Shown: positions 44,526-53,156 of the stretch, one piece after another
How positions within the stretch are numbered: position 1 is the stretch's first letter
How the letters are laid out: the number at the start of each line of letters is the position of its first letter
Assembly: GCF_001310085.1 (NCBI RefSeq)
Contig: NZ_CP012643.1
Location: 1,829,001-1,893,000 of the forward strand
DNA: 64,000 nucleotides
Source: Rufibacter tibetensis
GTDB lineage: Bacteria > Bacteroidota > Bacteroidia > Cytophagales > Hymenobacteraceae
Direction of reading: 5' to 3'
Program-made: the position numbers and the translations under genes
Notes under the pieces: generated by a model
The model's input: only the letters and a program-made list of their open reading frames with translations
Database searches by the model: none
Told to the model about the DNA's origin: nothing

Positions 44526-44927
44526 TTACAGAAAACGGGCCTTTAACGCAGGGGTGGGCAGCATACAGCTTTCCTGTTGCCCAAACCACTTGTAGCGGTT
44601 ACGTGAAACCCAGTCGTATAAGGGATCACGGAGGAATGCAGGAACGAGCATCAGGGTATACAACCAGGACCAGCCTCCCTTTAGATGACGCACAATGCGC
44701 AGGGCAGCGGTAGACCGGGTAAAGACTTTTCCGTTTTCCACCAATAAAACACTTTTGAATTGTTCAGTAGGGAAACCATGGGTTCTGAGTACCTCCTGCC
44801 CTATTTCAGACTGCAGCGATGCGAATTTGAAATATTCTTTTGGATCATTGTTGATCACAAACTGTACAAATCCGTTACATAGATTGCAAACGCCATCAAA
44901 CAGGATGGTAGGAGAAGAAGGGAGCAT
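44526..44927 (-). CDS. DCC-family (DUF393) thiol-disulfide oxidoreductase
   Basis: The 133-residue product is a DUF393 protein with the name-giving DGVCNLC at residues 11-17 (Cys14, Cys17), followed by NGFVQFVINNDPKEYFKFASLQSEIGQEVL, and then STAALRIVRHLKGGW and YDWVSRNRYKWFG. The fold is thioredoxin-like. The family often occurs next to, or fused with, HTTM (vitamin-K-carboxylase-like) membrane proteins. An HTTM gene lies 670 bp away on the other strand. Its partner substrate is unknown. Confidence 0.9.
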   Translation of the reverse strand: MLPSSPTILFDGVCNLCNGFVQFVINNDPKEYFKFASLQSEIGQEVLRTHGFPTEQFKSVLLVENGKVFTRSTAALRIVRHLKGGWSWLYTLMLVPAFLRDPLYDWVSRNRYKWFGQQESCMLPTPALKARFL

Positions 44928-45103
44928 GAAAATGCAGTATAAGGGGTTCTAGATAGATACGCGCATAACAACGCACTTGTTAAAGAATTTCTGTGCCAAT
45001 GAATAAATTAACATAGAAAATGGCACCTTTCTAAGAAGTATGCGTAAAAGATGAACTTGAAAAGAAAAACCATTTTAACATCATTCATTAATCTGTCAAA
45101 ACT

Positions 45104-45487
45104 ATGAAAAAGACTTTTTTAAACCTGTTCGCAGTTGCTGCCATGGTAGCAACGTCGGCCCTGACTTCTTGCTCAGGTACTGGTGAAACCACTACTGATA
45201 CCACTACCACTGACATGAGTACTGAAAGTGGTACTACCAGTGGTACTACCGGCACCACCGGAACTACTAGCACTACTACTGGAACCACCGGCACTACCTA
45301 TGGAACTACTGGTACAACAACCGGTACTACCACTGGAACCACTACCGGTACTACTGGAACCACAACAGGGACTACTACCGGAACCACAACAGGAACTACC
45401 ACCGGAACCACCACTGGTACAACAACAGGAACTACCGGCACTACTACTGGAACTACCACTGGTACAACCGGAACCACCAGCCGTTAG
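45104..45487 (+). CDS. Gly/Thr-repeat lipoprotein
   Basis: The 127-residue product has a signal peptide and lipobox LTSC (Cys23). The mature part is almost only Gly and Thr in GTT and GTTT units, about 25 in total, with one Tyr. At DNA level the units use mixed codons (GGT/GGA/GGC and ACT/ACC/ACA), so the amino-acid pattern and not simple slippage appears to be kept. Units are 9 or 12 bp, so gain or loss would stay in frame. I know no named family. It could be a glycosylated cell-surface spacer or adhesin-like coat, by analogy to Thr-rich tracts, but that is a guess. Confidence 0.75.
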   Translation: MKKTFLNLFAVAAMVATSALTSCSGTGETTTDTTTTDMSTESGTTSGTTGTTGTTSTTTGTTGTTYGTTGTTTGTTTGTTTGTTGTTTGTTTGTTTGTTTGTTTGTTTGTTGTTTGTTTGTTGTTSR

Positions 45488-45526
45488 TAGTTTAGCATAA
45501 CGTTCTTTGGAACGTGCAATATAGTG

Positions 45527-45566
45527 CAGAAAGGCAAGGCCAAATGGTTTTGCCTTTTCTGTTTTC
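45527..45566 (+). terminator. Terminator after the Gly/Thr-repeat lipoprotein gene
   Basis: CAGAAAGGCAAGGCC pairs with GGTTTTGCCTTTTCTG with a one-base bulge, around an AAAT loop, and is followed by TTTTCCC. Confidence 0.78.
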
Positions 45567-45594
45567 CCTTGCTTTAACCATCACGTGAATCCCT

Positions 45595-47100
45595 ATGCAC
45601 CTACTTAAACAGTATCTGCATCGCGTTTTTTACACAGACACCCGTGCCCTCTCCCTTATGCGGGTATGGGTGGCCAGTGTATTACTTATAGACATTGGCA
45701 TCAGGGCTTCTGACCTGGAAGCGCATTACTCTAACATGGGCATTCTGCCCTTGCATGCGCTGCACGCCAACGCCTGGAACCAATATTTCTTCTCGCTGCA
45801 CGCGCTAAGCGGCATGTGGCAGTTTCAGGCAGTGCTTTTCGGGATTGCGGGTGTAGCGGCCATCTGCCTTTTGCTGGGGTATCATACCCGTTGGGCCACG
45901 TTTATTTCGTGGCTCCTTTTGCTGTCCTTGCAGAACCGGAACCCGCTCATCAGCCAATCTGGTGACAGCCTCTTACGGATGCTGCTTTTCTGGGGCATGT
46001 TCCTCCCCTGGCACCGCCATTATTCCCTGGATGCCCGACGTTCCCTTACTTCTGAAACCACTCCGCATTACCTGAGCATGGCTTCGGCGGCCTACATTCT
46101 ACAAGTGGCTTGGGTATATGTGTTCACGGCCTTGCTTAAAAGCGGGCCAGACTGGACCACAGACGGTACGGCCCTGTACTATGCCCTGAGCCTGGACCAG
46201 ATTCTGATGCCCGGCGGGCGAATCCTTTACCAGTATCCACTTTTGATGAAGCAGTTAACTCACGCCACGTACTTCCTGGAGTTGTGGCTGCCGTTTATAT
46301 TGCTCATCCCCTGGAAGACTACCTGGTTCAGGATGATTTTCTTTGTGGCTATAGTAGGGCTGCACATTGGCATTAGTTTGACGTTGTTTGTGGGCTTGTT
46401 TTACCTCATCAGCATTTCAGCGGTAATGGGGTTATTGCCAACTCCGGTCATGGACACCGTAGACCGTTACCTACGTGCTGGCTACACCCGTCTGCACAAA
46501 CGCTGGACCAGGATAGGTAAAAGCTGGAAATCCCCGGTAGACCTTCAGGTACATTTGAAATGGAATACTCCTAAGGGTGCAGATTCATTCCCTGTAAAAT
46601 ATGCGCGCGAAGGCGTGGTGCTGGTGGCCTTGATGCTGGCGTTCTGGTGGAACCTGAGCACCTTAGGCAAGCCTTACTTTCAGGTACCGGGCAACATGCA
46701 TTGGGCGGCCTTGATCCCGAGGCTGGACCAGAACTGGAGTATGTTCGCCCCCAACGTTTTCAAAGACGATGGCTGGTACGTGTTGGAAGGCATCACCAAC
46801 AGCAATAAAAAAGTAGACCTGAATCAACAAGGCAAGGAGCCAGACACGGTAAAACCGGCCTCTGTGATGAGCCTCTTCAAAAACGACCGCTGGCGCAAAT
46901 ACTCAGAAAACTATTTGTTTACCCCCAATGAATACATGCGGCCTTACTACTGCTTCTATTTGCTGCGCCGGTGGAACGAAGACCATCCCAAAGAAGAACA
47001 GATCAATGAGCTTTCAGTGGTATACATGAAGGAGTTCTCCCTTCCAAACTACAAAACGGCCCCTATCAAACGCGAAGTTCTTTGCCATTGTAAGCCGTAG
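45595..47100 (+). CDS. HTTM-domain membrane protein (vitamin-K-dependent-carboxylase-like)
   Basis: The 501-residue product has about eight membrane helices, beginning after the N-terminal TDTRALSLMRVWVASVLLIDIGIR. HTTM features are LYHTRWATFISWLL in the form YHTRWATFISW, NRNPLISQSGDSLLRMLLFWGMFLPW, and the YPLLMKQLTHATYFLELWLPFIL segment. The C-terminal ~130 residues form a soluble domain with NWSMFAPNVFKDDGWY. The family is distantly related to gamma-glutamyl carboxylase. The bacterial function is unknown. A DCC-family gene is divergently encoded nearby and often occurs with HTTM, so a shared redox task is plausible. Confidence 0.88.
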   Translation: MHLLKQYLHRVFYTDTRALSLMRVWVASVLLIDIGIRASDLEAHYSNMGILPLHALHANAWNQYFFSLHALSGMWQFQAVLFGIAGVAAICLLLGYHTRWATFISWLLLLSLQNRNPLISQSGDSLLRMLLFWGMFLPWHRHYSLDARRSLTSETTPHYLSMASAAYILQVAWVYVFTALLKSGPDWTTDGTALYYALSLDQILMPGGRILYQYPLLMKQLTHATYFLELWLPFILLIPWKTTWFRMIFFVAIVGLHIGISLTLFVGLFYLISISAVMGLLPTPVMDTVDRYLRAGYTRLHKRWTRIGKSWKSPVDLQVHLKWNTPKGADSFPVKYAREGVVLVALMLAFWWNLSTLGKPYFQVPGNMHWAALIPRLDQNWSMFAPNVFKDDGWYVLEGITNSNKKVDLNQQGKEPDTVKPASVMSLFKNDRWRKYSENYLFTPNEYMRPYYCFYLLRRWNEDHPKEEQINELSVVYMKEFSLPNYKTAPIKREVLCHCKP

Positions 47101-47173
47101 TTGTTTGGGGCTCATTTTCTAAAATCGGTCTCTAAACAGCTAAGGGAAAGCCTGTATGAAGTTCTACAACTCT

Positions 47174-47380
47174 CTACTCTGCCACAAACTCCAGAATGTC
47201 GCCGGGTTGGCACTCCAATACTTTACAGATGGCTTCTAAGGTAGAAAACCGGATGGCTTTGGCTTTGCCGGTTTTCAAGACAGATAAGTTAGCAAGGGTA
47301 ATTCCTACCCGTTCAGACAATTCAGTTAACGACATTTTGCGGCGGGCCATCATCACGTCCACATTCACGATTATAGGCAT
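47174..47380 (-). CDS. XRE/Cro-C1-type small regulator
   Basis: The 68-residue product is nearly all one helix-turn-helix domain: MMARRKMSLTELSERVGITLANLSVLKTGKAKAIRFSTLEAICKVLECQPGDILEF. This group (YozG-like) is usually paired with a DUF2975 membrane protein, as here: the DUF2975 gene ends 6 bp before its start. The two form an operon and may regulate their own promoter. Confidence 0.92.
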   Translation of the reverse strand: MPIIVNVDVMMARRKMSLTELSERVGITLANLSVLKTGKAKAIRFSTLEAICKVLECQPGDILEFVAE

Positions 47381-47386
47381 ACTGGC

Positions 47387-48022
47387 TTAAATAGTCAGTT
47401 GGTCTTGTTCATACAGTTTGTTGCCTTCCTTGAAGATTTCGGCCATAATGAAGGCACCCAGCATAAACAACAATGGAGTCATCTTCAAAGAAAAACCCAT
47501 CCGGGAGATACCTTCGGCGTCCAGAAACCAGAATCCATTTATCAGTGCCAAACCAAGGCACAGGAAACCTATTTTCCTGAAAGCCTCTACGCTTTTAGAA
47601 TGGAATGTTTGCACGCTTTGTACAGCCCGAATCACGTTCATGAGTTCACGCACAATGAGCAGCAGTAAACCCAAGCCTACCACAAACTGCAAGGATAGAA
47701 CATACAGAGAAAACCTGCTGATACTCCCCAGAGAAATCTCTTGATCCAGGTAAATTTCCTTTCCTATGGAGGAAGGAATATCTATGTTAAAACCTGTCCT
47801 TTTCTTGTTCGCCACATCATCAGTGCTTGGCAATTCTTCCCCATCGCTCTTGAAGAAACGAACACTATTATGGTCAGGAGAGACTACCACGGTCTTGTAC
47901 GCCTCTGGTCTTATATGCCAATGCACAAAAACCCCGATATACAACACCAGCACCAACAACATCAGTCTTGTGAACGTCTTTCCACCCCGTAAGGCAATAT
48001 CTAGTAATAGGTTCTTGTCCAT
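47387..48022 (-). CDS. DUF2975 membrane protein
   Basis: The 211-residue product has four membrane helices, with the first two around an extracytoplasmic loop (IRPEAYKTVVVSPDHNSVRFFKSDGEELPSTDDVAN) and the last pair near LCLGLALINGFWFLDAEGISRMGFSL. The end is FIMAEIFKEGNKLYEQDQLTI, typical of DUF2975. The partner XRE gene follows 6 bp later. Function is unknown; in other bacteria the pair is linked to sporulation or stress regulation with little proof. Confidence 0.9.
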   Translation of the reverse strand: MDKNLLLDIALRGGKTFTRLMLLVLVLYIGVFVHWHIRPEAYKTVVVSPDHNSVRFFKSDGEELPSTDDVANKKRTGFNIDIPSSIGKEIYLDQEISLGSISRFSLYVLSLQFVVGLGLLLLIVRELMNVIRAVQSVQTFHSKSVEAFRKIGFLCLGLALINGFWFLDAEGISRMGFSLKMTPLLFMLGAFIMAEIFKEGNKLYEQDQLTI

Positions 48023-48159
48023 AGCTGTATCTCCTTATACTTTAAGTAAATAAAGATACTTATTCGTTAATAGTCAATACTTTTTTACCGTTTATCAATA
48101 AATTAGTTTTGACTGTCTAGTTCAGGCACCAGCATATTCTTAGGATGTCTAAAAACAAA

Positions 48160-48205
48160 AACCCGTTTCAGGGCTGCTTTATAAGAAGCAGCCCTGAAAC
48201 GGGTT
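48160..48205 (-). terminator. Terminator after the gene at 48229-48732
   Basis: A 20-bp perfect stem (48160-48179 with 48186-48205) closes TATAAG. On the minus strand it is followed by TTTTGTTTTTAG. It is also one of the GTTTC-type palindromes that recur here. Confidence 0.9.
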
Positions 48206-48228
48206 AGAGCAGTAGAAGTTTCTTGCTG

Positions 48229-48732
48229 TTATCTTTTCTTCTTGCGTAAATAATGCGCCACGGCTCCAGCGGCTACTCCTCCTAAAAGGTAATAGCCAAT
48301 GGTGAGGGCCTGGGTTTGTTTGGTCCTGGCGCTAGGCGCTACTCCTAAGCCCATAGGCCCGGGCAGGATCACACCGCCCACTCCGGCTATGGCGCCTAAG
48401 ACCGTTCCTTGCCACAACGCTTTCTTACCAGATCCGGTTAAGCTGTAGTACAGGCTGTTAGATACAATATCACCCACCAGAGACCAGGCATGAAGCTTAT
48501 CATCATTGGGAGGAGTCTGCCCAGCAAAGCGTAAGCCTTTGGCAATGGCTCGCATTCCCAGAATATCCATCCGTGGAGCTTCCGGGTAAAAACGCCGTAC
48601 ACTCTCATGCACAATGGTAACGGCTACCGCACCAGCCAACCCGCTGATACCCACTCTCAGCCACTTATTCAACCTTTTCTTAGAAGCCTTTTTAGTAGTT
48701 CTATCTCTTGTTTCAGTTCTTTCAAATTCCAT
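48229..48732 (-). CDS. Hypothetical membrane-associated protein
   Basis: I use the ATG at 48732 (167 residues); a GTG at 48777 is in frame but the added residues have no support. A basic N terminus is followed by a hydrophobic stretch (WLRVGISGLAGAVAVTIVHESV) and then PEAPRMDILGMRAIAKGLRFAG. A segment LHAWSLVGDIVSNSLYYSL precedes two Gly/Ala-rich helices, and the end is YLRKKKR. I recognise no family. The two C-terminal glycine-rich helices suggest a small membrane protein. It is followed by a strong terminator. Confidence 0.7.
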   Translation of the reverse strand: MEFERTETRDRTTKKASKKRLNKWLRVGISGLAGAVAVTIVHESVRRFYPEAPRMDILGMRAIAKGLRFAGQTPPNDDKLHAWSLVGDIVSNSLYYSLTGSGKKALWQGTVLGAIAGVGGVILPGPMGLGVAPSARTKQTQALTIGYYLLGGVAAGAVAHYLRKKKR

Positions 48733-48906
48733 GGTTACCTGTATTAAGCGTGTGCCTGCCTTATCTGGTGTTATCACGTGAAATGATTTAAACCCTATTT
48801 TAACCCTTAAGGTTACTTAAGCTTGAAGGCTTCTTTTAAAGCAGGAGCCTGTTTCAGAGGCACTTTGCCTAAAACGCGCTTAAAATCCAGACTGAATCTT
48901 TTTGCC

Positions 48907-48914
48907 TATCTTTG
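48907..48914 (+). promoter_or_regulatory. TAnnTTTG -7 box upstream of the DEAD-box helicase gene
   Basis: TATCTTTG is an exact match. It predicts a ~70-nt leader before the ATG at 48992 and rules out the TTG at 48902 as a start, since that would lie upstream of the transcript. Confidence 0.55.
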
Positions 48915-48991
48915 TGTCTTCTTTGGATAGGCAGCATTTGTCTTCCTTTTTTTCATGCGTGGCCAAACACTTACGGCCGTTATCCATCACA

Positions 48992-50353
48992 ATGACGTTT
49001 TCAGAACTAAATCTTATAGAACCTCTGCTGCAGGCCCTGCAGGAAGAGGGATATACCACTCCCACCCCTATTCAGGAACAAGCCATACCACCCGTATTGA
49101 ACGGCGACGACTTACTGGGTTGCGCCCAAACCGGGACTGGCAAAACTGCTGCCTTCAGCTTGCCGCTGCTGCAGCGCCTGCATGAGGCAGGTCCGGCCCA
49201 TCCGGCAAAAGCAATCAGAGCCCTGATTTTAACCCCTACCCGCGAGTTGGCTTTGCAGATTGGCGACAGCATTAAATCATATGGCCGTCATACTAAAATC
49301 AAATACACCGTGGTGTTTGGGGGTGTAGGCCAGGTACCACAGGTAGAACAGATCAGACGCGGCGTTGACATTGTGGTGGCTACTCCGGGCCGTTTACTAG
49401 ACTTAATGAACCAGGGACGGCTGTCCTTGAAACACATAGAGACGTTCATCTTAGATGAGGCAGACCGTATGCTGGACATGGGGTTCATTCATGACGTGCG
49501 CAAAGTCATTGCCCAGATCCCTTCAAACCGCCAGACCCTGCTTTTCTCGGCTACCATGCCGCAGGAGATCCAGAAGCTTTCGGCCAGCATCCTGCGTGAC
49601 CCAGTGTATGTAGAGGTAACACCGGTTTCCAGCACGGCTGAGAAAATTGCGCAGAAAGTATTCTTCGTGGAGAAAACCTACAAGCGCGCCCTTCTGAAGC
49701 ACCTGTTACAAGGAGACGAGATTCAACGGGCATTGGTGTTCTCCCGTACCAAACACGGGGCAGACCGTATTGCCAAAGAACTTTCCAAAGCAGGTATCTC
49801 GGCGCAGTCTATTCACGGAGACAAGGCCCAGAGCACCCGCGTGAAAGCGCTTACGCAGTTCAAAAACAATGAACTGAAGGCTCTGGTAGCTACTGATATC
49901 GCGGCCCGTGGTATTGACGTGGATGACCTCACGCACGTGATCAATGTAGATTTGCCAAATGAGCCCGAAACCTATGTGCACCGTATTGGCCGTACAGGCC
50001 GGGCTGGCGCCGAGGGAATTGCGCTTTCTTTATGCGATGACACTGAACTGCCGTACCTGCGTGACATTGAAAAACTCACCAAGCAAATCATTCCGGTAGA
50101 GGAAGAACAGCCGTTTCATGCCGAGTACTCCAAACTACCTTTAGCCGGCGGGAAAGCCACTGATAAGTTAGCCCGCAAAGCTAGCGGTGGTGCCGGGAGC
50201 AACGGCCAGAACCGTGGCCCAAGAGGCGGTGGTGGACCAGGCGGACGCCGTCCAGACCAACGCCAGGGAGCCAGCCAGAACAGCGGCAGAAGACCCGACC
50301 AGCGACAAGGCAGTGGAAACAAACCGTCTGGCAACCGGGGCGGCTCCAGATAG
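48992..50353 (+). CDS. DEAD-box RNA helicase (RhlE-like)
   Basis: From the ATG at 48992 the protein has 453 residues. It carries all DEAD-box motifs in order: Q motif [53 protein letters not shown], then [24 protein letters not shown] and [10 protein letters not shown]. The last ~60 residues are Gly/Arg/Gln-rich with GRRPDQRQG occurring twice, a common RNA-binding tail in RhlE-like proteins of Bacteroidota. It unwinds short RNA duplexes in ribosome assembly or RNA decay, most needed in the cold. Confidence 0.95.
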   Translation: MTFSELNLIEPLLQALQEEGYTTPTPIQEQAIPPVLNGDDLLGCAQTGTGKTAAFSLPLLQRLHEAGPAHPAKAIRALILTPTRELALQIGDSIKSYGRHTKIKYTVVFGGVGQVPQVEQIRRGVDIVVATPGRLLDLMNQGRLSLKHIETFILDEADRMLDMGFIHDVRKVIAQIPSNRQTLLFSATMPQEIQKLSASILRDPVYVEVTPVSSTAEKIAQKVFFVEKTYKRALLKHLLQGDEIQRALVFSRTKHGADRIAKELSKAGISAQSIHGDKAQSTRVKALTQFKNNELKALVATDIAARGIDVDDLTHVINVDLPNEPETYVHRIGRTGRAGAEGIALSLCDDTELPYLRDIEKLTKQIIPVEEEQPFHAEYSKLPLAGGKATDKLARKASGGAGSNGQNRGPRGGGGPGGRRPDQRQGASQNSGRRPDQRQGSGNKPSGNRGGSR

Positions 50354-50370
50354 GCATTGCAAATGCAATA

Positions 50371-50416
50371 AAAACAGAAAAGCCGAACACCATCAGGTGT
50401 TCGGCTTTTCTGTTTT
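50371..50416. terminator. Bidirectional terminator between convergent genes
   Basis: A perfect 21-bp stem (50371-50391 with 50396-50416) closes ATCA. It is flanked by A- and T-rich arms that give U tracts on both strands. Confidence 0.93.
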
Positions 50417-50496
50417 AGAGAAGGTTCGTTCTAAGCAGGAATGGTCATAAAAGGCCAATTTCTGCTCTACTTACCTTTAAACTTCTCTTACTAGAA

Positions 50497-50889
50497 TTAA
50501 GAGTTTTGTGAGTCACCGTACTGGTTGGTGCTGTAGTCAGATCCGCCAGAATATTGGTTTTTAGAACCTTTAGATTTTTTACCAATCTTTCCAAGTTTAG
50601 CTTTTCCAATCCAGCCCTGGTTGCTAGCTACCCAGTAAGAAGCGCCTAACAAAGCGGCACCGCCTAATACTTTTTGGGTAGTGCTCATACCATTGTAAGA
50701 ACGGGAAACCGTAGTTCCAAGATCCTTTACAGATTGTGGCAATTGCATGTTTTTCACGGCATCTGGAATCTGAATGTTGCTCAGCATACCGCTTTTGTTT
50801 GAGTTCTGGTTTTGGCCAGACTGAGCAGAAGTAGAGTCTTGGTTGTAAGAAGTTGCATCTTGGGCTGAGTAGCTTGCTTGATTTTCCAT
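50497..50889 (-). CDS. Low-complexity small protein of unknown function
   Basis: From the ATG at 50889 the product has 130 residues. The N-terminal third is Ser/Gln/Asn-rich (YSAQDATSYNQDSTSAQSGQ). A middle IPDAVKNMQLPQSVKDLGTTVSRSYNGMSTTQKVLGGAALLGASYWVA contains one short hydrophobic segment. The tail is basic then Ser/Tyr/Gly-rich (KLGKIGKKSKGSKNQYSGG). An upstream start at 50973 would add 28 residues with no support. I do not recognise the family. It may be a membrane-associated stress or surface protein. Confidence 0.65.
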   Translation of the reverse strand: MENQASYSAQDATSYNQDSTSAQSGQNQNSNKSGMLSNIQIPDAVKNMQLPQSVKDLGTTVSRSYNGMSTTQKVLGGAALLGASYWVASNQGWIGKAKLGKIGKKSKGSKNQYSGGSDYSTNQYGDSQNS

Positions 50890-51437
50890 AGTTGTAAAAA
50901 TTAAGTTTTGTATATCTTTTTTAACCCAAAGCAATCTGCCTTGGGCACCGTCTTCACAGATCGGCGAATTCATTCTATCGCAAACGCGGCCGAATAGTTG
51001 CGTTCCCTTCTGACTTTTCTTCTATTTTTTCTAAACTCTACCCTCAGTTACTTTAAAGGGTGAAACGGTAGAAATATGGGATATTCAGTATATAGAACCA
51101 CCTGATTTCTTACACAAAGCCCCTCATGCTCTGGCAATTTGGTACGTTTTAGTTATACGTTACTTGCTGCTGCTCTTTCTTACAAAGCGCCAGTTTTTGG
51201 GCAGGTGTTTCTTGGCAAAGTGTTAGTATTGTTTTGCCTTCCTTTTAGAAAAACAGACCTTAAACAACCCAAAGCACAACCGCTCTACATCTCAAGTGCC
51301 GTATTTCACGTTAAGTTTTGAGAACCAGACACCAACAACTTATAAGGTTCTCTTCTACCGTTAACCAATAGTTCAAAATCTATTGAAGCCTGTATATTTA
51401 CTTACAGTCCTGTTCTTCCCATACCTTCACCCAAGCT
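50890..51437. other. 548-bp region without a gene
   Basis: I see no coding frame with a plausible product or start. A GTTTT-palindrome fragment lies at 51240-51262 (CTTTTAGAAAAACAGACCTTAAAC). A possible promoter box TATATTTA (51393-51400, one mismatch) precedes the M28 peptidase gene. Confidence 0.5.
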
Positions 51438-52730
51438 ATGAAACTAAAAAGCACCCTAGCTGTTTGCCTCTCCCTGCTCCCGTTCACCGGCTTGCTGGCA
51501 CAGAAACATATTCAGCAGAAAGATGTGACCCGCATCATTCGCACCTTAGCCGCCGATGACATGATGGGCCGCCAGACCTTCACCCCGGGCATTGACAAAG
51601 CCGCTGATTTCATCTCCAATGAGTTCAAGAGCATCGGTCTTAAACCCTTCACCGGTGACACAGACTTTAAGCAGGAGTTTAAGATGTTCGCACTGAAACC
51701 CAGCAAAGCCGATGTTACCATCAACAAGAAGTCTCTGAACTCAGATGAATTCTTTTACACCACCGTGCACCGCAAATTTGAATGGGAAGAAAAAGCGCCT
51801 AAACCAATCTTTATAGGCGAGAACAATGATTTCAGACAAGGCATAAACACTGCCCGCAGATTAGGCAAAGACGCGCTGGTGGTAGTGCACCCCAAGCACC
51901 AGGAGATGTTCAAGCGCTATGCCGGATCTTTCCGTCAAGCCAGACCGGTCATGGAACTGGGGCAAGGCAATACCCTCATCTTTGTGCTTTCTACGCTTAC
52001 GGAGGTAACGTCTTTTAACATAGAGATAAAGAACGATGTGGATGAACTGCCTCTGGCGAACGTGGTAGGTATGATTCCGGGCAAGCGCGCAAATGAGTTT
52101 GTGGTGTTCTCGGGTCACTATGACCACATAGGCATGATGAAACCCGTGGCCGGTGACTCTATTGCCAATGGCGCCGATGACGATGCCTCTGGCACCACCG
52201 CGGTGATCACCCTGGCCCGCCATTTCCAGAAACAAGGCAAGCCGGAGCGAACGCTTATCTTCGTAGCCTTTACCGCTGAGGAAATTGGAGGCTTCGGGTC
52301 GCAGTACTTCTCCAAGCAACTGAACCCCGATGAGATTGTAGCCATGTTCAACATTGAGATGATTGGCAAAGGCTCTAAGTTTGGGCCTAATAGTGCCTAC
52401 ATCACCGGCTTTGAGAAATCTGACTTCGGGAAGTTGCTGCAACAGGCGGTGAAAGGCACTCCCTACAGCTTCCATCCAGACCCATACCCTAAAGAGAACC
52501 TGTTCTACCGCTCAGACAATGCCACCTTGGCCCGGTTAGGCGTTCCGGCGCACACTATTTCCTCAGTACAGATAGACCAAGACAAACTCTACCACTCCGT
52601 GGATGATGAAGTAGAAAGCCTGGACATGGCGCATATGACCAACATGATTAAAGCTGTTGCCCTGGGCGCCAAAGACTTTGTACAAGGCAAGAAAACCCCT
52701 AAGCGGGTAGACAAGGCTCAAGTACAGTAA
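51438..52730 (+). CDS. M28-family zinc aminopeptidase, exported
   Basis: The 430-residue product has a signal peptide ending TGLLAQ. The M28 zinc site is visible: FSGHYDHIG (His), GADDDASGT (bridging Asp), FTAEEIGGFGS (catalytic Glu-Glu), FNIEMIGK (Glu in place of the usual Asp) and PAHTISS (final His). M28 enzymes cleave N-terminal residues in the periplasm or outside the cell. The Glu in NIEMIG is a known variant of NLDMIG. A DUF3592 gene follows 14 bp after, so the two may be co-transcribed. Confidence 0.93.
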   Translation: MKLKSTLAVCLSLLPFTGLLAQKHIQQKDVTRIIRTLAADDMMGRQTFTPGIDKAADFISNEFKSIGLKPFTGDTDFKQEFKMFALKPSKADVTINKKSLNSDEFFYTTVHRKFEWEEKAPKPIFIGENNDFRQGINTARRLGKDALVVVHPKHQEMFKRYAGSFRQARPVMELGQGNTLIFVLSTLTEVTSFNIEIKNDVDELPLANVVGMIPGKRANEFVVFSGHYDHIGMMKPVAGDSIANGADDDASGTTAVITLARHFQKQGKPERTLIFVAFTAEEIGGFGSQYFSKQLNPDEIVAMFNIEMIGKGSKFGPNSAYITGFEKSDFGKLLQQAVKGTPYSFHPDPYPKENLFYRSDNATLARLGVPAHTISSVQIDQDKLYHSVDDEVESLDMAHMTNMIKAVALGAKDFVQGKKTPKRVDKAQVQ

Positions 52731-52744
52731 GCTTCTAAACCTTT

Positions 52745-53131
52745 ATGGATATGGAAACTTTGTTTTTAGTAATAACAAGCATTTTCCTGGGTATTGGAAT
52801 GTATCTTATCTACCATGATTATGCCCGCACAAAATATGGGTACCAAACTAGGGGCAGGGTAATCCAATTGAAAGGGGAATGGGGTTATGGTGGAAACAGC
52901 ACAAGTCACCTGTACTATCCGATTGTGCGGTTTTACTCAGAGGGAAAGCAGGAACTACAAAGGAGACTAGAAGTGGGCTTCAGTATTCCTCTTTTTAGCA
53001 AAGGCCAAGACTTGAAGATTATCTATTACAATGACAAGGCATACCCAGCAGGTACTATGTGGAAGCTGCTATACTGGTGCATTTTTCTAATCAGCTTAGG
53101 AGCAGCTATAATTCAGCTTTATTACTGGTAA
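52745..53131 (+). CDS. DUF3592 small membrane protein
   Basis: The 128-residue product has a membrane helix at each end (LFLVITSIFLGIGMYLIY, YWCIFLISLGAAIIQLYYW) and a soluble beta-rich middle with TRGRVIQLKGEWG, YYPIVRFYSEGKQE and GQDLKIIYYNDKA, which is the DUF3592 pattern. Function is unknown. A second in-frame ATG at 52751 is possible. It follows the M28 peptidase gene by 14 bp and converges on the TonB receptor gene, with 25 bp between stops. Confidence 0.85.
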   Translation: MDMETLFLVITSIFLGIGMYLIYHDYARTKYGYQTRGRVIQLKGEWGYGGNSTSHLYYPIVRFYSEGKQELQRRLEVGFSIPLFSKGQDLKIIYYNDKAYPAGTMWKLLYWCIFLISLGAAIIQLYYW

Positions 53132-53156
53132 TTTCCTTCTGCCAATGTAATACGCT

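Noticed and set aside
45228-45500. Second open frame through the Gly/Thr repeat, and a tandem-repeat or CRISPR reading of the same DNA
   Set aside because: The Leu/Pro frame is a shadow of the repeat. Units are 9 or 12 bp without spacers, which is not a CRISPR layout.
51139-51321. 60-residue open frame before the M28 peptidase gene
   Set aside because: No family-like pattern, and part of it is a palindrome fragment.
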